A stretch of 64,000 nt of DNA, from assembly GCA_038231815.1 (NCBI GenBank), contig JBBRKQ010000001.1, positions 29,934 to 93,933 on the forward strand, read 5' to 3'. The notes under the pieces were generated by a model, which did not search any database, was not told where the DNA came from, and saw only the letters and a list, made by a program, of their open reading frames with translations. Below are positions 32,900 to 43,300 of this stretch, in pieces. The first letter of the stretch is position 1. Each line of letters opens with the position of its first letter. The stretch is from CAILKP01 sp038231815 (GTDB lineage: Bacteria; Planctomycetota; Phycisphaerae; Phycisphaerales; UBA1924). The position numbers and the translations under genes were made by a program.

Positions 32900-33550
32900 C
32901 GGCTTTGCCGCGGGCCTGCTGGGGCTCATTTATCCTGCCGCCGCCATGGTCCCGCCACCCCCATGTTCCCGCCATCCCCATGTTCCCGCCACCCCCATAT
33001 TCCCGCCGGGAATCTTAGGGGGAGTGCCGCGCCGGTGAAACCAGCATAGGCGAATCCGCGGTTGTATATGCAGTTGCCGACGACGGCACCCCCTCGGCCG
33101 GCCGCGCCGGCCCAAAGTCCAAAACCTGCACATTCCCATCAGCGGTCAGCAGTACGTTGCCGGGTTTCAAATCACAAGGCACGACGCTCCTCTCATGTGC
33201 CGCCTCAAGTGCCCCGGCGATCTGTTTGTCCAGCACCAAAGCCCGACCACCGCAATCGCCCCTTGCCCGAAACGATCTGCCAACGTCTCGCCTTCACCCT
33301 GTTTCGGCCCCAGATACTGGTGGCCATCGGCTTGCTCGAGCCCGCAAATGCCGCCCACGTTTGGGTGATTCAGCAGCCCCAACACCTTGGCCTCACGCTG
33401 GAAACGAGCAAGCCGGTCGGGGTCCTCCGCCAGTTCCGCAGGCACAGCGACATTCGCCACCTGCTGGTCCAGTTCGATACCTGTAGCAAGGTACACCACT
33501 CCCATGCCGCCGCGGCCAAGTTCACGCACCATCTGAAATGGGCTGATGGT
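32900..33550 (-). pseudogene. Truncated, decayed Ser/Thr kinase
   Basis: On minus it begins near 33550 with MVRELGRGGMGVVYLATGIELD, very like the intact kinase, then PAELAEDPDRLARFQREAKVLG and GLLNHPNVGGICGL. The VAIK lysine is lost (VANV), a deletion/frameshift occurs near 33240, and a second frame resumes at AGALEAAHERSVVPCDLKPG, where the catalytic HRD has become PCD. After SPARHSP, a stop and a four-copy minisatellite (32944-33011) replace the activation segment, and homology ends near 32900. No propeller follows. Not functional. Confidence 0.8.
32944..33011. repeat. Four-copy 17-bp minisatellite inside the kinase pseudogene
   Basis: Four tandem units of CCATGTTCCCGCCACCC (32944, 32961, 32978, 32995) with one to four changes each. 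The intact kinase has a single related string at the equivalent place (CCCATGATCGCACCGGG, about 9170-9187), so the array seems to have grown from it by slippage. Confidence 0.75.
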
Positions 33551-33629
33551 CGCCGGGTATATCAGAAGAGCGGGTGCGGGACCACGAGCAGCCGGGGCGA
33601 GCGTGCATCTGAGCCTCTACCGTTGCCGC

Positions 33630-34259
33630 ATGTGTTCATCGGAAGACCAAAGAGGCGATGCTTCAGCTCGTGAACAGTCGCCCGGCGTCCCGGCAGATCA
33701 TGCGAGATGGTTTGCGCTGCTGTACACCGAGCTTCGCGCTTTGGCACAGTCGCAGCTTGGGCGTGAGCGTGCCAGCCACACCCTCAGCGCAACGGCCTTG
33801 GTGAGCGAGGTCTATGTCAAGCTCTCCAAAGGCCAAAGCACCGCAGAGGCCGCAACCGGCGAACTTGGGCCGTCCCACGATCGCGGCATGTTCTTTGGGC
33901 TGGCGGCACAGGCAATGCGGCGGATACTTGTGGATCACGCTCGATCCCGCGGGCGAACCAAACGTGGCGGCAGCCTAATGATCGAGGGCGGCGATGCACT
34001 GCACGAAGTGCCGAATGTGCAAGAATCCCCGCCGCTGGACCCGATCGCTCTTGATGCGGCCCTGACACGCCTGGCCATCGAGCATGAGGATGCGGCCCGT
34101 GTGGTGGAGCTGCGCTTCTTCGCGGGGCTGCCGGAGAAGACCATCGCCGAGGTGCTGGGCATCAACGATCGAACGGTGCGAAGGCATTGGACGTTTGCCA
34201 AGGCGTGGCTGGCGAGGGAAATGAACCCGGACGGCGATGGCCGGGCGGGCTCGGAGTGA
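33630..34259 (+). CDS. ECF-type RNA polymerase sigma factor
   Basis: 209 residues from ATG 33630. Region 2 is visible as ALLYTELRALAQSQLGRER, TALVSEVYVKLSKG and FGLAAQAMRRILVDHARSRGRTKRGG; region 4 as VVELRFFAGLPEKTIAEVLG and NDRTVRRHWTFAKAWLAREM. This is the planctomycete-type ECF group (Sigma70_ECF), which is usually encoded next to a Ser/Thr kinase with WD40 or TPR repeats. Here the nearest intact kinase of that kind begins at 40348 on the same strand, after a block of secreted-protein genes on the opposite strand. No anti-sigma factor is adjacent. Confidence 0.9.
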   Translation: MCSSEDQRGDASAREQSPGVPADHARWFALLYTELRALAQSQLGRERASHTLSATALVSEVYVKLSKGQSTAEAATGELGPSHDRGMFFGLAAQAMRRILVDHARSRGRTKRGGSLMIEGGDALHEVPNVQESPPLDPIALDAALTRLAIEHEDAARVVELRFFAGLPEKTIAEVLGINDRTVRRHWTFAKAWLAREMNPDGDGRAGSE

Positions 34260-34347
34260 ACTGGGTGATTCGTCGCTCCGCGGAGTCGGCGACGGCGAGT
34301 GACGATCAGCCCGCCACGGGCCAACAGCCCGGCTCGAGTCATTTCGG

Positions 34348-36234
34348 TTACTCGTGCGAATGATTGAGATTGTTGTTGAGCCGCTGTTCCAGTCGTTCCA
34401 GCCGAGTCTTGAGGTCGGCATTTTCGGCTTCGCGAAGTGCGGCTTCGGTCTTGAGCTCCATGATCTGCTTCTGCTGGACTTTAATAGCTTCCACAACGAC
34501 GGGGATAAGACCGGTGTAGTTGACCGACTTGAAGCCCTTCTCATCTGTGTATACCAAGTCGGGCAGAACCGTTTCGACTTCCTGGGCAATGAAGCCGAGC
34601 TGGTTTCTCTCGCTGAAACTCATTCCGGCAGTGGGCTTCCAGTTGAACGTGACACCCCGTAAACCGAGAATGGTTTGCACCGGGTTGGGCAGAAGTTCTA
34701 TGTTCTGCTTGAAGCGAGCATCAGAGATATTGGTGTAAGCACCTGTCGCAGTGACGCCGCCCTCAGCCCACAGCTTAATTTTACGGTTACTACCGCCGCT
34801 CCCTGCACCGACGATGTCGAGCGTGCCCACGGTGAAGAGCTCGTACCCGATCTTGCCCGCGCTGGGTTCTTTTGTGAGGCCGAAGCCCAGTTCCAAGTAA
34901 GTGCCCGAGGACCCGCCGCCGTTGAGTTTGACCCCGCCCACGGCATTGATGCAGAACTGATTAGCGCCGGTGGATGCGAACAGGAGACCCGTCGATACAT
35001 CATTCCACACGAACGAGCCGTTGTGGTTGGCTCTGGCGTTGTAACCGCCGGCGAAGGACGCAAAGCCGGCGGCGGTGTTTGCGTATCCGCCCGCGATAGT
35101 CGCGTATGTTCCGATCGCGTTATTGAAATAACCGCCCCCGACCGTGGCCGATTCGGCCGTTGCGTTGTTGCGATTGCCGCCACCGACGGCCGCGTAACTA
35201 TTTGTTGCGGTGTTGGTGTACCCGCCCGCGACGACGGCAAGTGAACCGGTGGCAGCGTTTGTAGAGCCGCCCCCAACGAAAGAGACGCTGCTGGCCAGAT
35301 TGGTGTTTCCACCGGCAACGGTCGAGGCGTATCCCGCGGTGTTGGAAAAGCCACCTCCAACTGCTCCGTAGTCGCCACTTGCATGGTTGATGTTCCCTCC
35401 TGCCACGAACGCATAGTCGCCGGTCGAATTGTTGCCTCCTCCGCCGACCACAGCAGCATTTGCTCCGCTCGCAGTGTTGACCCCACCACCGGCGACCGTG
35501 GATGCGACGCCACTTGCGGTGTTTTGGGCTCCGCCTCCGACCGTACCGAAATCGGCAGTGACACGGTTGGGAGAGTCGGTCCCGGAGAATAAATCCTTGC
35601 CACCCCCGGCGATTGTCGCACCTACGACCCCGGCCCCAATGCTGTTGATCTCACTACCGCCCAACACGTTCATGCTGCGATACAGAAAGCCAGCGGTCGG
35701 ATTCTCTGCGTAGAAATACTGCATGGCACGGCGGCTATTGACTTTGAGCACGAGCGGTGCAGGGTCACTCGTACCGATGAAGTCGGTCGCGGGGTTCGTT
35801 CCAGTATTGCCGCTCAGAGCCCAGTTATTTTTGGCATAAAGCGCGTAAGGCGTTACTGTCAACGCTTGGCGTGGCGTGAGAACCGTGTACACACCGATGC
35901 CAGAACCGCCGCCAGAGGGGGTCCGGACCGCGATTTGCACCCAGCGGGCTTGGCCTTTGAAGTCGTCTGCGCCAAAGTTAGGCGTAGCTGTGAACAGACC
36001 GTTACCGACGGCCACGCCAAATTGTGTGACCGTAGAACCAATTTGCGTGCCAGCTTCGATCGAGTCCCAGAGTGAAAACTGAACATCGATCGTACCCGTC
36101 AGAGGCGAGCCACCAGTATCGAGCCGGCCCTGGTACGTAAACTCATTAGAAAGTACGCTTTGCGCTAGGGATTGCGAGCCGCAGTTCAAAAGCGTGGCGG
36201 CGGCTAGGCCGACGATAATCGTGAGTGGTTTCAT
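34348..36234 (-). CDS. Secreted fibre-like protein with S74 intramolecular chaperone domain
   Basis: 628 residues from ATG 36234, preceded by AGGAG at a spacing of 8. Signal peptide (IIVGLAAATLLNCGSQSLAQ), an N-terminal beta domain (FTYQGRLDTGGSPLTGTIDVQ), then residues about 215-410 with some 14 repeats of the type GGGxNTASGxxATVxGG, as in YadA-like trimeric heads. The C-terminal peptidase-S74 domain (SDARFKQNIELLPN with Ser-Asp-x3-Lys, then LGFIAQEVETVLPDLV) normally drives trimer folding and cuts itself off; a coiled coil (ALREAENADLKTRLERLEQR) follows. It is likely a secreted or surface trimer. No lipid or sorting tail is seen. Confidence 0.85.
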   Translation of the reverse strand: MKPLTIIVGLAAATLLNCGSQSLAQSVLSNEFTYQGRLDTGGSPLTGTIDVQFSLWDSIEAGTQIGSTVTQFGVAVGNGLFTATPNFGADDFKGQARWVQIAVRTPSGGGSGIGVYTVLTPRQALTVTPYALYAKNNWALSGNTGTNPATDFIGTSDPAPLVLKVNSRRAMQYFYAENPTAGFLYRSMNVLGGSEINSIGAGVVGATIAGGGKDLFSGTDSPNRVTADFGTVGGGAQNTASGVASTVAGGGVNTASGANAAVVGGGGNNSTGDYAFVAGGNINHASGDYGAVGGGFSNTAGYASTVAGGNTNLASSVSFVGGGSTNAATGSLAVVAGGYTNTATNSYAAVGGGNRNNATAESATVGGGYFNNAIGTYATIAGGYANTAAGFASFAGGYNARANHNGSFVWNDVSTGLLFASTGANQFCINAVGGVKLNGGGSSGTYLELGFGLTKEPSAGKIGYELFTVGTLDIVGAGSGGSNRKIKLWAEGGVTATGAYTNISDARFKQNIELLPNPVQTILGLRGVTFNWKPTAGMSFSERNQLGFIAQEVETVLPDLVYTDEKGFKSVNYTGLIPVVVEAIKVQQKQIMELKTEAALREAENADLKTRLERLEQRLNNNLNHSHE

Positions 36235-36382
36235 CAAAATATCTCCTGTTGCGGGATGTTCAAAAAGCTTGCTTTCTGAATCGCGGCCCTGCGCTACTTG
36301 GCAGTGGGTTCATAAAGCGCCGTCCTCAATGGTGTCAATACAGGATTGTGTTTCTGGGGCGTGAGTTGCTGGCCTCGTGCGA

Positions 36383-37510
36383 TCAGCGTTGACGCCGCCG
36401 TGCGGCAACTAGGCCAACGAGTGCGAGGACCGTAGCCGCGCCGGGGGTGGGGACGGTCTGCGTCCATAGCAGAGCCTCGTTGCGACTGGTCAGGGTGTTG
36501 AAGCCGCTGCCAGCGATGTACGTCGTTGTGCCATCGCTCCAGATGCTGTTGGCGAGCGTGTCACTGAATGAACTGGGCGCGTAGACCGAGAGGTCAACCC
36601 ATGATCCGGCTGAACCGGTCCACATCCCGGCGCGGCTGTGACCCCCTGTGGACGCAAAGCCGACCTGTTGCGTGCCGAAGGCCGCGGTGGCCCATGAGGA
36701 GTCGGTGCCCGCGGGGTGCAAGTCGATCCAGGATGCGGCGGTGCCGCTCCACAGACTTGCGTGCACGGAGCCGCCGATGTTGGCTCGCCCGACCTGTTGC
36801 ATTCCGGAGATCCCAGCAACAAACGACTCGGTCGCGGCTGCGGGGTGCAGGTCCACCCACGAGGCGGCGGTACCACTCCACAGGCTCGCGTGGCTGCTTC
36901 CACCAATAACTGCCGAGCCGCCCTGCTGCGTGCCCGAGGTGCATACTGCGATCGACCTCGAGGCTCCTGCGGGGTGCAGGCTGACCCATGAGGCCGCGGT
37001 GCCGTTCCAGAGACCGGCACGGAAGTCGTTTGGTCCAAAGGAGGCCTGGCCCACTTGCTGGTTGCCGAAGACGCCCCTAGCACTGGAATCACCAGCCCCC
37101 GCCGGGTTGAGGTTCACCCACGATGCGGCCGTGCCGCTCCAAAGACTGGCGCGAGTGAGACCACCGATATAGGCAACACCCACCTGCTGGCCGCCCGAGG
37201 TGCCGTAGGCGAACGACGCCGATGCGGCGGCAGGGTTTAGGTTTACAAAGGAAGCGGCGGTGCGGTCCCACAGCGCTGCGTTAGTGATGGGGGACGCAAC
37301 AGATCCGACCTGTTGCGTGCCGAACCCGCCATAAGCGTCTGAGGTTGCGCCGGTCGGATTGAGGTTGGTGACTGTCCACTGGGCGTGGGCTGCGGAGGTC
37401 AGCGACATCGCCGCAACCGCCGCGATGAGGATCGCCGGGCGGAGCGCCGAGGTGCGGTTGGTGCTGGGGGAGGCGAGCGAACGTGCGATGCGAGCGGAAG
37501 AGCAGATCAT
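36383..37510 (-). CDS. Secreted HAF-like repeat protein with PEP-CTERM-like tail
   Basis: 375 residues. Signal peptide (RPAILIAAVAAMSLTSAAHAQ, cleavage near residue 43), then about seven repeats of roughly 43 residues built on FGTQQVGxAxxGGxxHASLW and GTAASWVDLHPAGAxxSxA. These resemble HAF-family extracellular repeats and may form a beta-propeller. The tail is PTPGAATVLALVGLVAARRRQR: a PTPGA turn, hydrophobic helix and basic end, the planctomycete form of a PEP-CTERM sorting signal. AAAAAGGAG lies before the ATG. The 60-bp leader is almost identical to that of the gene at 39652. Confidence 0.85.
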   Translation of the reverse strand: MICSSARIARSLASPSTNRTSALRPAILIAAVAAMSLTSAAHAQWTVTNLNPTGATSDAYGGFGTQQVGSVASPITNAALWDRTAASFVNLNPAAASASFAYGTSGGQQVGVAYIGGLTRASLWSGTAASWVNLNPAGAGDSSARGVFGNQQVGQASFGPNDFRAGLWNGTAASWVSLHPAGASRSIAVCTSGTQQGGSAVIGGSSHASLWSGTAASWVDLHPAAATESFVAGISGMQQVGRANIGGSVHASLWSGTAASWIDLHPAGTDSSWATAAFGTQQVGFASTGGHSRAGMWTGSAGSWVDLSVYAPSSFSDTLANSIWSDGTTTYIAGSGFNTLTSRNEALLWTQTVPTPGAATVLALVGLVAARRRQR

Positions 37511-37570
37511 GAAGAAACTCCTTTTTCAGAATGCAATGAGTGAGCAGGTGTGATGGCGGGCGGATGAGTG
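37508..37570 (-). repeat. Duplicated leader, copy 1 (second copy 39650-39713)
   Basis: The 5' untranslated sequences of the two HAF-like genes are nearly identical over about 60 bp, including the AAAAAGGAGT ribosome-binding site (on plus: CTCCTTTTTCAGAATGCAAT followed by GAGTGAGCAGGTGTGATGGC). They point to a gene duplication that kept its promoter region. Confidence 0.75.
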
Positions 37571-37605
37571 GATGTAGTGATCGCGCGGTCAAGACAGCGC
37601 GGCGA

Positions 37606-38446
37606 TTAGCGGGCTACACGCCGACGGCGCGAAGCGACCAGGCCGCCGAGTGTCAGCACAGCTGCCGCGGAGGGGGTGGGGATCTGTGAGATCGAAACGC
37701 TGGTGATCGAGTATTCCACCCGAGTCTCGATATATTGATACGGATCGATGAAGTCGAAGAAGTCGCCATCGCCGAAGTACATGCTCGCGGAGAAGCGTTT
37801 ACTGGGGAAGGCCAAAAAGGCATCGGCGGCGGTGGGGATTGACAGGTCCGGCAGATAGTCCGATTCCGGAGAGACCGGGCCGGAAAAACCGAGGAATGAC
37901 GTCACGGCGCCGACTTCGCCCGCTGGGGAATAAAGCGGCGCGGGTGTGATCAAGCCACTGACGTTGTTGACGAAGCAGTACAGCGTGACGACATCAAAGA
38001 CGCCCGACGGATTCGGGTTGTTGTTCTGCACCGTCGCGCCGGCGCTCGAGGGCGATGTGCCGCGATGGACCAGCGCTCCCGAGGAGTCGAACAGGTCGTA
38101 GGTCATTCCCGATGGAGCGGCAAAGTCGTAGAAGGCGAATGTGCCCGACGGAGGAGTGACCGAGCTGAAGCGATACTGGGCCTGAAACGTGCCGCCGGTG
38201 AGGCGAGGGATGTTGTAGAGCGGGGCCAGCGTGGTGGTGTTGGTGCCGTCGAAGGCGAAGCCATCGTTGGTGAAGGTTTCATACGGGCCTGAGACCGTGA
38301 TGACAAAGTCTTCGGCTCTCGCGGAGCCAGCACATACTCCAAAGGCAAGCGGTCGCCGCGATCAAGATCGCCGGGCGGAGAGCCGAGGTGCGGTTGGTGC
38401 TGGGGGCGCGAAACGAACGCGAGATGCGAGCGGAAGAATGATTCAT
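37606..38446 (-). pseudogene. PEP-CTERM-like secreted protein with frameshift in signal peptide
   Basis: Translation from ATG 38446 gives MNHSSARISRSFRAPSTNRT and SALRPAILIAATAC, very like the signal peptide of the 37510 gene, then goes out of frame. Dropping one base near 38344 joins it to an open frame FGVCAGSARAEDFVITVSGP that runs without stop to 37606. The mature part is about 240 residues, beta-rich, and ends IPTPSAAAVLTLGGLVASRR, the same sorting tail as its neighbours. A single-base change is either a real recent mutation, a phase-variable site or a sequencing error; the downstream frame is otherwise intact. Function unknown, secreted. Confidence 0.75.
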
Positions 38447-38545
38447 CGAAAAACTCCTGGTTGCGGATGGCGTGAGGGGATTGGGCACGGGGACGGGTAA
38501 AGAGAAGAACCTGGTGGTGGTCATGCGAGCAGTGCTGCTTGCCGA

Positions 38546-39652
38546 TCAGCGACGCCGCCGCCTCGTCGCAACCAACCCGCCAACGGCCAGCAACGACGCC
38601 GCGCCGGGGGTGGGGACGGTTTGCGTCCAGAGCAGGGCCTCGTTGCGGAGCGTGATCGAGTTGAAGGCGTAGCCCGACACGTACGTGTTGACGCCGTCGG
38701 TTGAGATCCCTGTCGCAGCCGACTCGTTGTACTGAGAAGGGAGGAAGAGGCTGAGATCCACCCATGATGCGGCGGTGCCGTTCCACAGGCTTGCGCGAGT
38801 GGTGAAATCACTCGGGAAATAGGCGTACCCGACCTGCAACGATCCGTTCGTGGCGAACGCGAATGAGGCCTGCGCGGTGGCGGGATTGAGGTCAACCCAC
38901 GAAGCGGCCGTGCCGGTCCAGAGGCTGGCGTGCTGCACACCGCCGCCGATGCTGCCCACATAGCCCACCTGCTGCGAGCCGCCCATGCCGAAAATGGCTG
39001 ATCCCGCCGATCCAGCCGCCCCCGCAGGGTTGAGGTCGATTCTCGAAGCGGCCGTGCCGCTCCACAAGCTGGCTCGGTCCACGCCGTTGATCGTCGCAAC
39101 GCCCCCTTGCCGCGAGCCGCTGATGGCCCTGGCCTCCGAGCCCGTCGCGTTGCTCGGGTGCAGGTCAACCGATGAGGCAGCCGTTCCGCTCCAGAGGCTG
39201 GCACGAACTCTGCCGCCCACGGATGCAACGCCGACTTGCTGGGAGCCGTTGGTATCACGCGCGATCGAGCTTAGCGATCCTGCCGGGTTGAGGTTGACCC
39301 AAGATGCGGCCGATCCGGTCCACAGACTCGCAACAAGGTTCCCTCCGACGGTCGCAGATCCGACCTGCTGCGAGCCAGCGGCACCCTCTGACGATGAAGA
39401 AGTCGCTCCCGCGGGGTTCAAATTGATCCAGGAGGCAGCCGTGCCGTTCCACTTGCTTGCGCTCTGCACACCCCCGACAATCGCAGAACCGACCTGCTGC
39501 GAGCCGCCTGCGCCGAACGCAATCGAAGTCGTCGAGTCAGCGGGGTTGAGGTTGGTCACTGTCCACTGCGCGTGGACGGATGCGCCGCCGGCCAGAACGG
39601 CGAGGGTTGCACATACAACGGCGGGTGAGATGCGAGCGGAATATCGGATCAT
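38546..39652 (-). CDS. Secreted HAF-like repeat protein with PEP-CTERM-like tail (paralogue)
   Basis: 368 residues, paralogous to the 36383-37510 protein. Signal peptide VVCATLAVLAGGASVHAQ, then WTVTNLNPADSTTSIAFGAG and about seven repeats of the same 43-residue unit (GSQQVGxAxVGGxxxASLWxGTAASWVNLNPAG). One repeat has RQGG in place of QQVG. The C-terminus TPGAASLLAVGGLVATRRRRR is the sorting tail. The leader and ribosome-binding site match the 37510 gene. Likely exported and anchored or released at the cell surface by an exosortase-type enzyme, which is not encoded in this window. Confidence 0.85.
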   Translation of the reverse strand: MIRYSARISPAVVCATLAVLAGGASVHAQWTVTNLNPADSTTSIAFGAGGSQQVGSAIVGGVQSASKWNGTAASWINLNPAGATSSSSEGAAGSQQVGSATVGGNLVASLWTGSAASWVNLNPAGSLSSIARDTNGSQQVGVASVGGRVRASLWSGTAASSVDLHPSNATGSEARAISGSRQGGVATINGVDRASLWSGTAASRIDLNPAGAAGSAGSAIFGMGGSQQVGYVGSIGGGVQHASLWTGTAASWVDLNPATAQASFAFATNGSLQVGYAYFPSDFTTRASLWNGTAASWVDLSLFLPSQYNESAATGISTDGVNTYVSGYAFNSITLRNEALLWTQTVPTPGAASLLAVGGLVATRRRRR

Positions 39653-39747
39653 GAAAAAACTCCTTTTTCAGAATGCAATGAGTGAGCAGGTGTGATGGCG
39701 GGCGGATGAGTTCATGCGGTGGTCACGCGGTCATCGCTGCGTGGCGG

Positions 39748-40077
39748 TTAGCGGGCTATACGCCGACGGCGCGAGGCGATCAGCCCGCCGAGGGCGAGGA
39801 TGCTCGCTGCGCCGGGGGTCGGGGCGGTCACGATGTACGACGTCTCAAGCCCGTTGTAGTAACCTGAGCCGGTGAAGGTTGTCCCTTCGGCGGAGATGGC
39901 GACGACAACCGAGCCGTCATCGCTCATGCCGCTGACATATGTACCGAGGTAGCCGGCGGGGACAGGCAGTGCCGTGATAGAGGGCTTAGCGAGCGCTGAT
40001 CCAGCGCACGCGGCGAGGGCAAGGCTGGCAGAACAAGCGGCCCGGGCAAACAAGTTTACTTCAGAAAATAAGCGCAC
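39748..40077 (-). CDS. Short secreted protein with PEP-CTERM-like tail
   Basis: 109 residues from GTG 40077; AAGGAG at 40085-40090 lies 7 bp upstream and decides this start over an in-frame ATG at 40119. Signal peptide (FARAACSASLALAACAGSALA), a mature part of only about 55 residues (one HAF-like blade: GYLGTYVSGMSDDGSVVVAI), then TPGAASILALGGLIASRRRR. It may be a truncated relative of the larger repeat proteins, since most of the repeats are missing, or a small surface protein in its own right. Confidence 0.7.
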   Translation of the reverse strand: MRLFSEVNLFARAACSASLALAACAGSALAKPSITALPVPAGYLGTYVSGMSDDGSVVVAISAEGTTFTGSGYYNGLETSYIVTAPTPGAASILALGGLIASRRRRIAR

Positions 40078-40347
40078 GAGACATCTCCTTGTGCTGCGGT
40101 GCCCCGCAGCAGCTACCACTCGAACTCGCCGCCCCGCCGCTTTGAGCGACTACAGGCTGCTCATTGCAGAAGGCGACAAATTTCCTCAAGCCGGGCACAT
40201 CTCGGGCATGAATTTTGTGAAAATTGCGATTTTGGCTAAAGCTCGCAATTAAATCTGCGAATCTGGGCAAATCGGCCGCGCAACATGCCCGCTCCCAGCC
40301 CGCTTCGTCGCCTCTCTATTATGCAGCGCCTTCCCGGCAGCCGCCCC

Positions 40348-43300
40348 ATGGATCGATCACGAGCCGACAGAATTCGAGCGATCTTTGATGAAGCCGTCGA
40401 ACGGCCCGAGGGGGAGCGAGTGGGATTCGTTCATTCCGCCTGCGGCGACGATTCGGCCTTAGAGCACGAGTTGGTTTCACTGCTTCGTGCGCTTAAGACG
40501 GGTTCGACTGGGCTGGAGGCGGATGCGGGCACATGGCTTGTCGGCAATGCCGACGACGACGGACGCCATCCGGTAGAAACATCGGACAGCACGCCCGCCG
40601 CCCAGCTTCATGGCGAGGTCATCGGCGATTTTCGCCTCCTCCGCGCGATCGGCAAAGGCGCAATGGGCTCGGTATACGAGGCCGAGCAGCTTTCTGTCAA
40701 ACGTCGCGTCGCCGTAAAGCTCCTCCAATCGTGGACGGCCTCGCGCGACTCCCGCCGGCGATTCATCGAAGAGTCGGTAACACTCGCGAAGCTGACGCAC
40801 CCGGGAATCGCCCACGTCATCGCCGCAGGCACGCGCAGGCTCAGTCTCTCGGGGCCTGACCAGGCCCTTGCAGCCGGAATATTTAACGAGTTGCACTCTG
40901 TGCCGTGGATCGCAATGGAGCTCGTTGAAAACGCTCAAACGATTTTGGAGTGGTCCCGCGGCCAGCAGCCGCAGGAGGTCATCCGCATCTTTGCCAGCAT
41001 CTGCGATGCGCTGCACCACGGGCATCAGCAGGGGATCATCCACCGTGACCTGAAGCCCGCAAACATCCTAATCAGCGATCGCAGCGAGCCAAAGATCATC
41101 GACTTTGGCATCGCTCGCGCGATCGGCGTGGGGTCAGTCGCGGCATCCAGCGATACGCTCCCCGGCTTGCTCCTAGGCTCGCCGCGATACATGAGCCCGG
41201 AACAGTGCGAAGGTAGCGGATCGGCGATCGATACGCGGTCGGATGTGTACTCACTCGGCGTCGTGCTGTACGAAGCACTGACGGGCAGGATGCCTTACCA
41301 CGTTGATGAGACCGCGATCGCCGCCTGCGTGAGGACCGTCTGCCAAACCCCCGCGACGGACCCCCGCAGTGCAGCGCCGATGCTGACCAAAGACATCGCC
41401 TCCGTGGTGCTCAAGGCGCTCAGCAAAAGGCCTGCGGAGCGTTGCCAGTCCGCTTCCAGCTTCGCGGCGGACCTTCGCCGCGTGCTCGCTCGCGAGCCCG
41501 TCGCCGCCCGAAGGGCATCTTGGCTGCATCGTGGGGTGTTGATGCTGCTCCGGCGGCCGGTGGCGTCCACCCTCGCGCTGATAGCGATGCTGGGCATCCT
41601 CACTGGCATCGTCGGCATCGGTGTTGGCCTCGCCAGAGAGCGTACCGCCCGTATCGCCGCGGATCGTGAAGCCTGGCTGGCCAACCTCACCGCCGCTGAT
41701 TCGTACCTTCGAGATGGTAACGGCGGTATGGCGAAAAAGCGGCTTGATGCAATTCCGCAGTCGCGTCGCGGGTGGGAGTGGCGGCTGCTGAGTGCCCTAA
41801 GCGATACTAGCGTCGATGAATGGCAGATCACTTCGAAGCACGCCGGTACCTTCTTGTCACCAAGCGGGCGCATGGCCATCTCCCAGTGGCGGCAAGATGA
41901 AACTGCCCCGTGGATGGCCGATGTCTATGACGTTGCCAGTCGGAAACTAGTGCGCCAATTCAGCGACATGCACGCCGCCGGACGAACCGAATGGAGCCGC
42001 GATGAAAGTCGCGTCATATTCGCTCGTGATACCGACTTTGTGATCGCCGATCCGCTGACAGGCACGATTGTGCGCACAATTCAAGTTCCCCCCGGCGGCT
42101 CGCCGCTTGGGCTGGGCCTCAGTCCGGACGGATCGATGCTGGTCTGCGGCATGACCTCGCCGCTGGGTGTTATCGTCTTTAAGACCGAAACCGGCGAGAT
42201 CCTGTTTCAACGCCAAAGTGCGGTATGGGTCTTTGATGCTCAGTTCAGCCCGGACGGCAACACAATTGCCTGGTGCGGCGATCGCGGTGCCGAAATTGTT
42301 GATACGCATACGTGGAAGAACATCCACACCCTTGCGATACCCGGAGCCGCTCAGCACGAGCACGGTTTGGTTTCGTTTAGCCCCGACGGGTTGACGCTGG
42401 CGCTGGCGTTTGGCCGAGATGTGAGGTTGATTGATCCCGTGGCAGGCAAGGTGCGGGCTGTACTGCGAGGGCACGCACAGCGGATCCACTCTGTGCGCTT
42501 CGATGAATCCGGATCGAGACTGTTGACCACCTCCATCGACCGGACGGTCCGTTTCTGGAACGTCGCTGATGGGTCACCCGGTCCGGTGCTGTTGGGCCAC
42601 GAAACGCCAACTTGGGCGGCAAGCTTCAGCGCCGATTCTACGGTGGCAAAGCCCGTAATCGTGTCCGTCGATGAATCAAACCGGTTGCGGCTGTGGGAGC
42701 CAGACTCGGGCATGCCTGTGTTTGCTCGAAGGTTCGATCAGTGCCGCGAAAGTGTAAGGCAATTGCTTTTTACTCGTGATGGGGGCACGCTCTTTGCATC
42801 GGGTTTGGGCTTGTGTGCTGCAATTGCGATGTCGCCGTCGCCGCGGGTGCATCTTTCTGGAGGGTCTTCCGGCTTGGTGAATTGCGGTTTACCCGGAGGT
42901 TCTGTCGCGGTGCTTCGCGAAAGCGGCAAGGCCGTGGTCGCCGAGTCAACCCTGACTGGTGAGCAACGGTGGACTTGGCGAAGTGATGAGGCCGCCGAGA
43001 ACATACTGGCTGGAGCCGCTGGCAGAATTCTCGCAGTGGTGCAGGCCAAGGCGACCGTACTGCTTGATGCAGACGACGGGCGCGAGTTGTGTCGCATCAA
43101 CGTTGATGGCAAGCACACTGAGGGCTATGCGATTTCCGACGACGGACGGTTGGCGGCAACCACAGCGCTTGATGGGGTGCTGAAAGTGTGGGATACCGCA
43201 AGCGGCAAGGAGCTGGAACGGATCCCTGCAAAGGTTGACCCAAGCGCGGGCCTGTGCTGGAGCGCCGACGGTTCATGGATCGTGTATTGCCACGCCCAAG

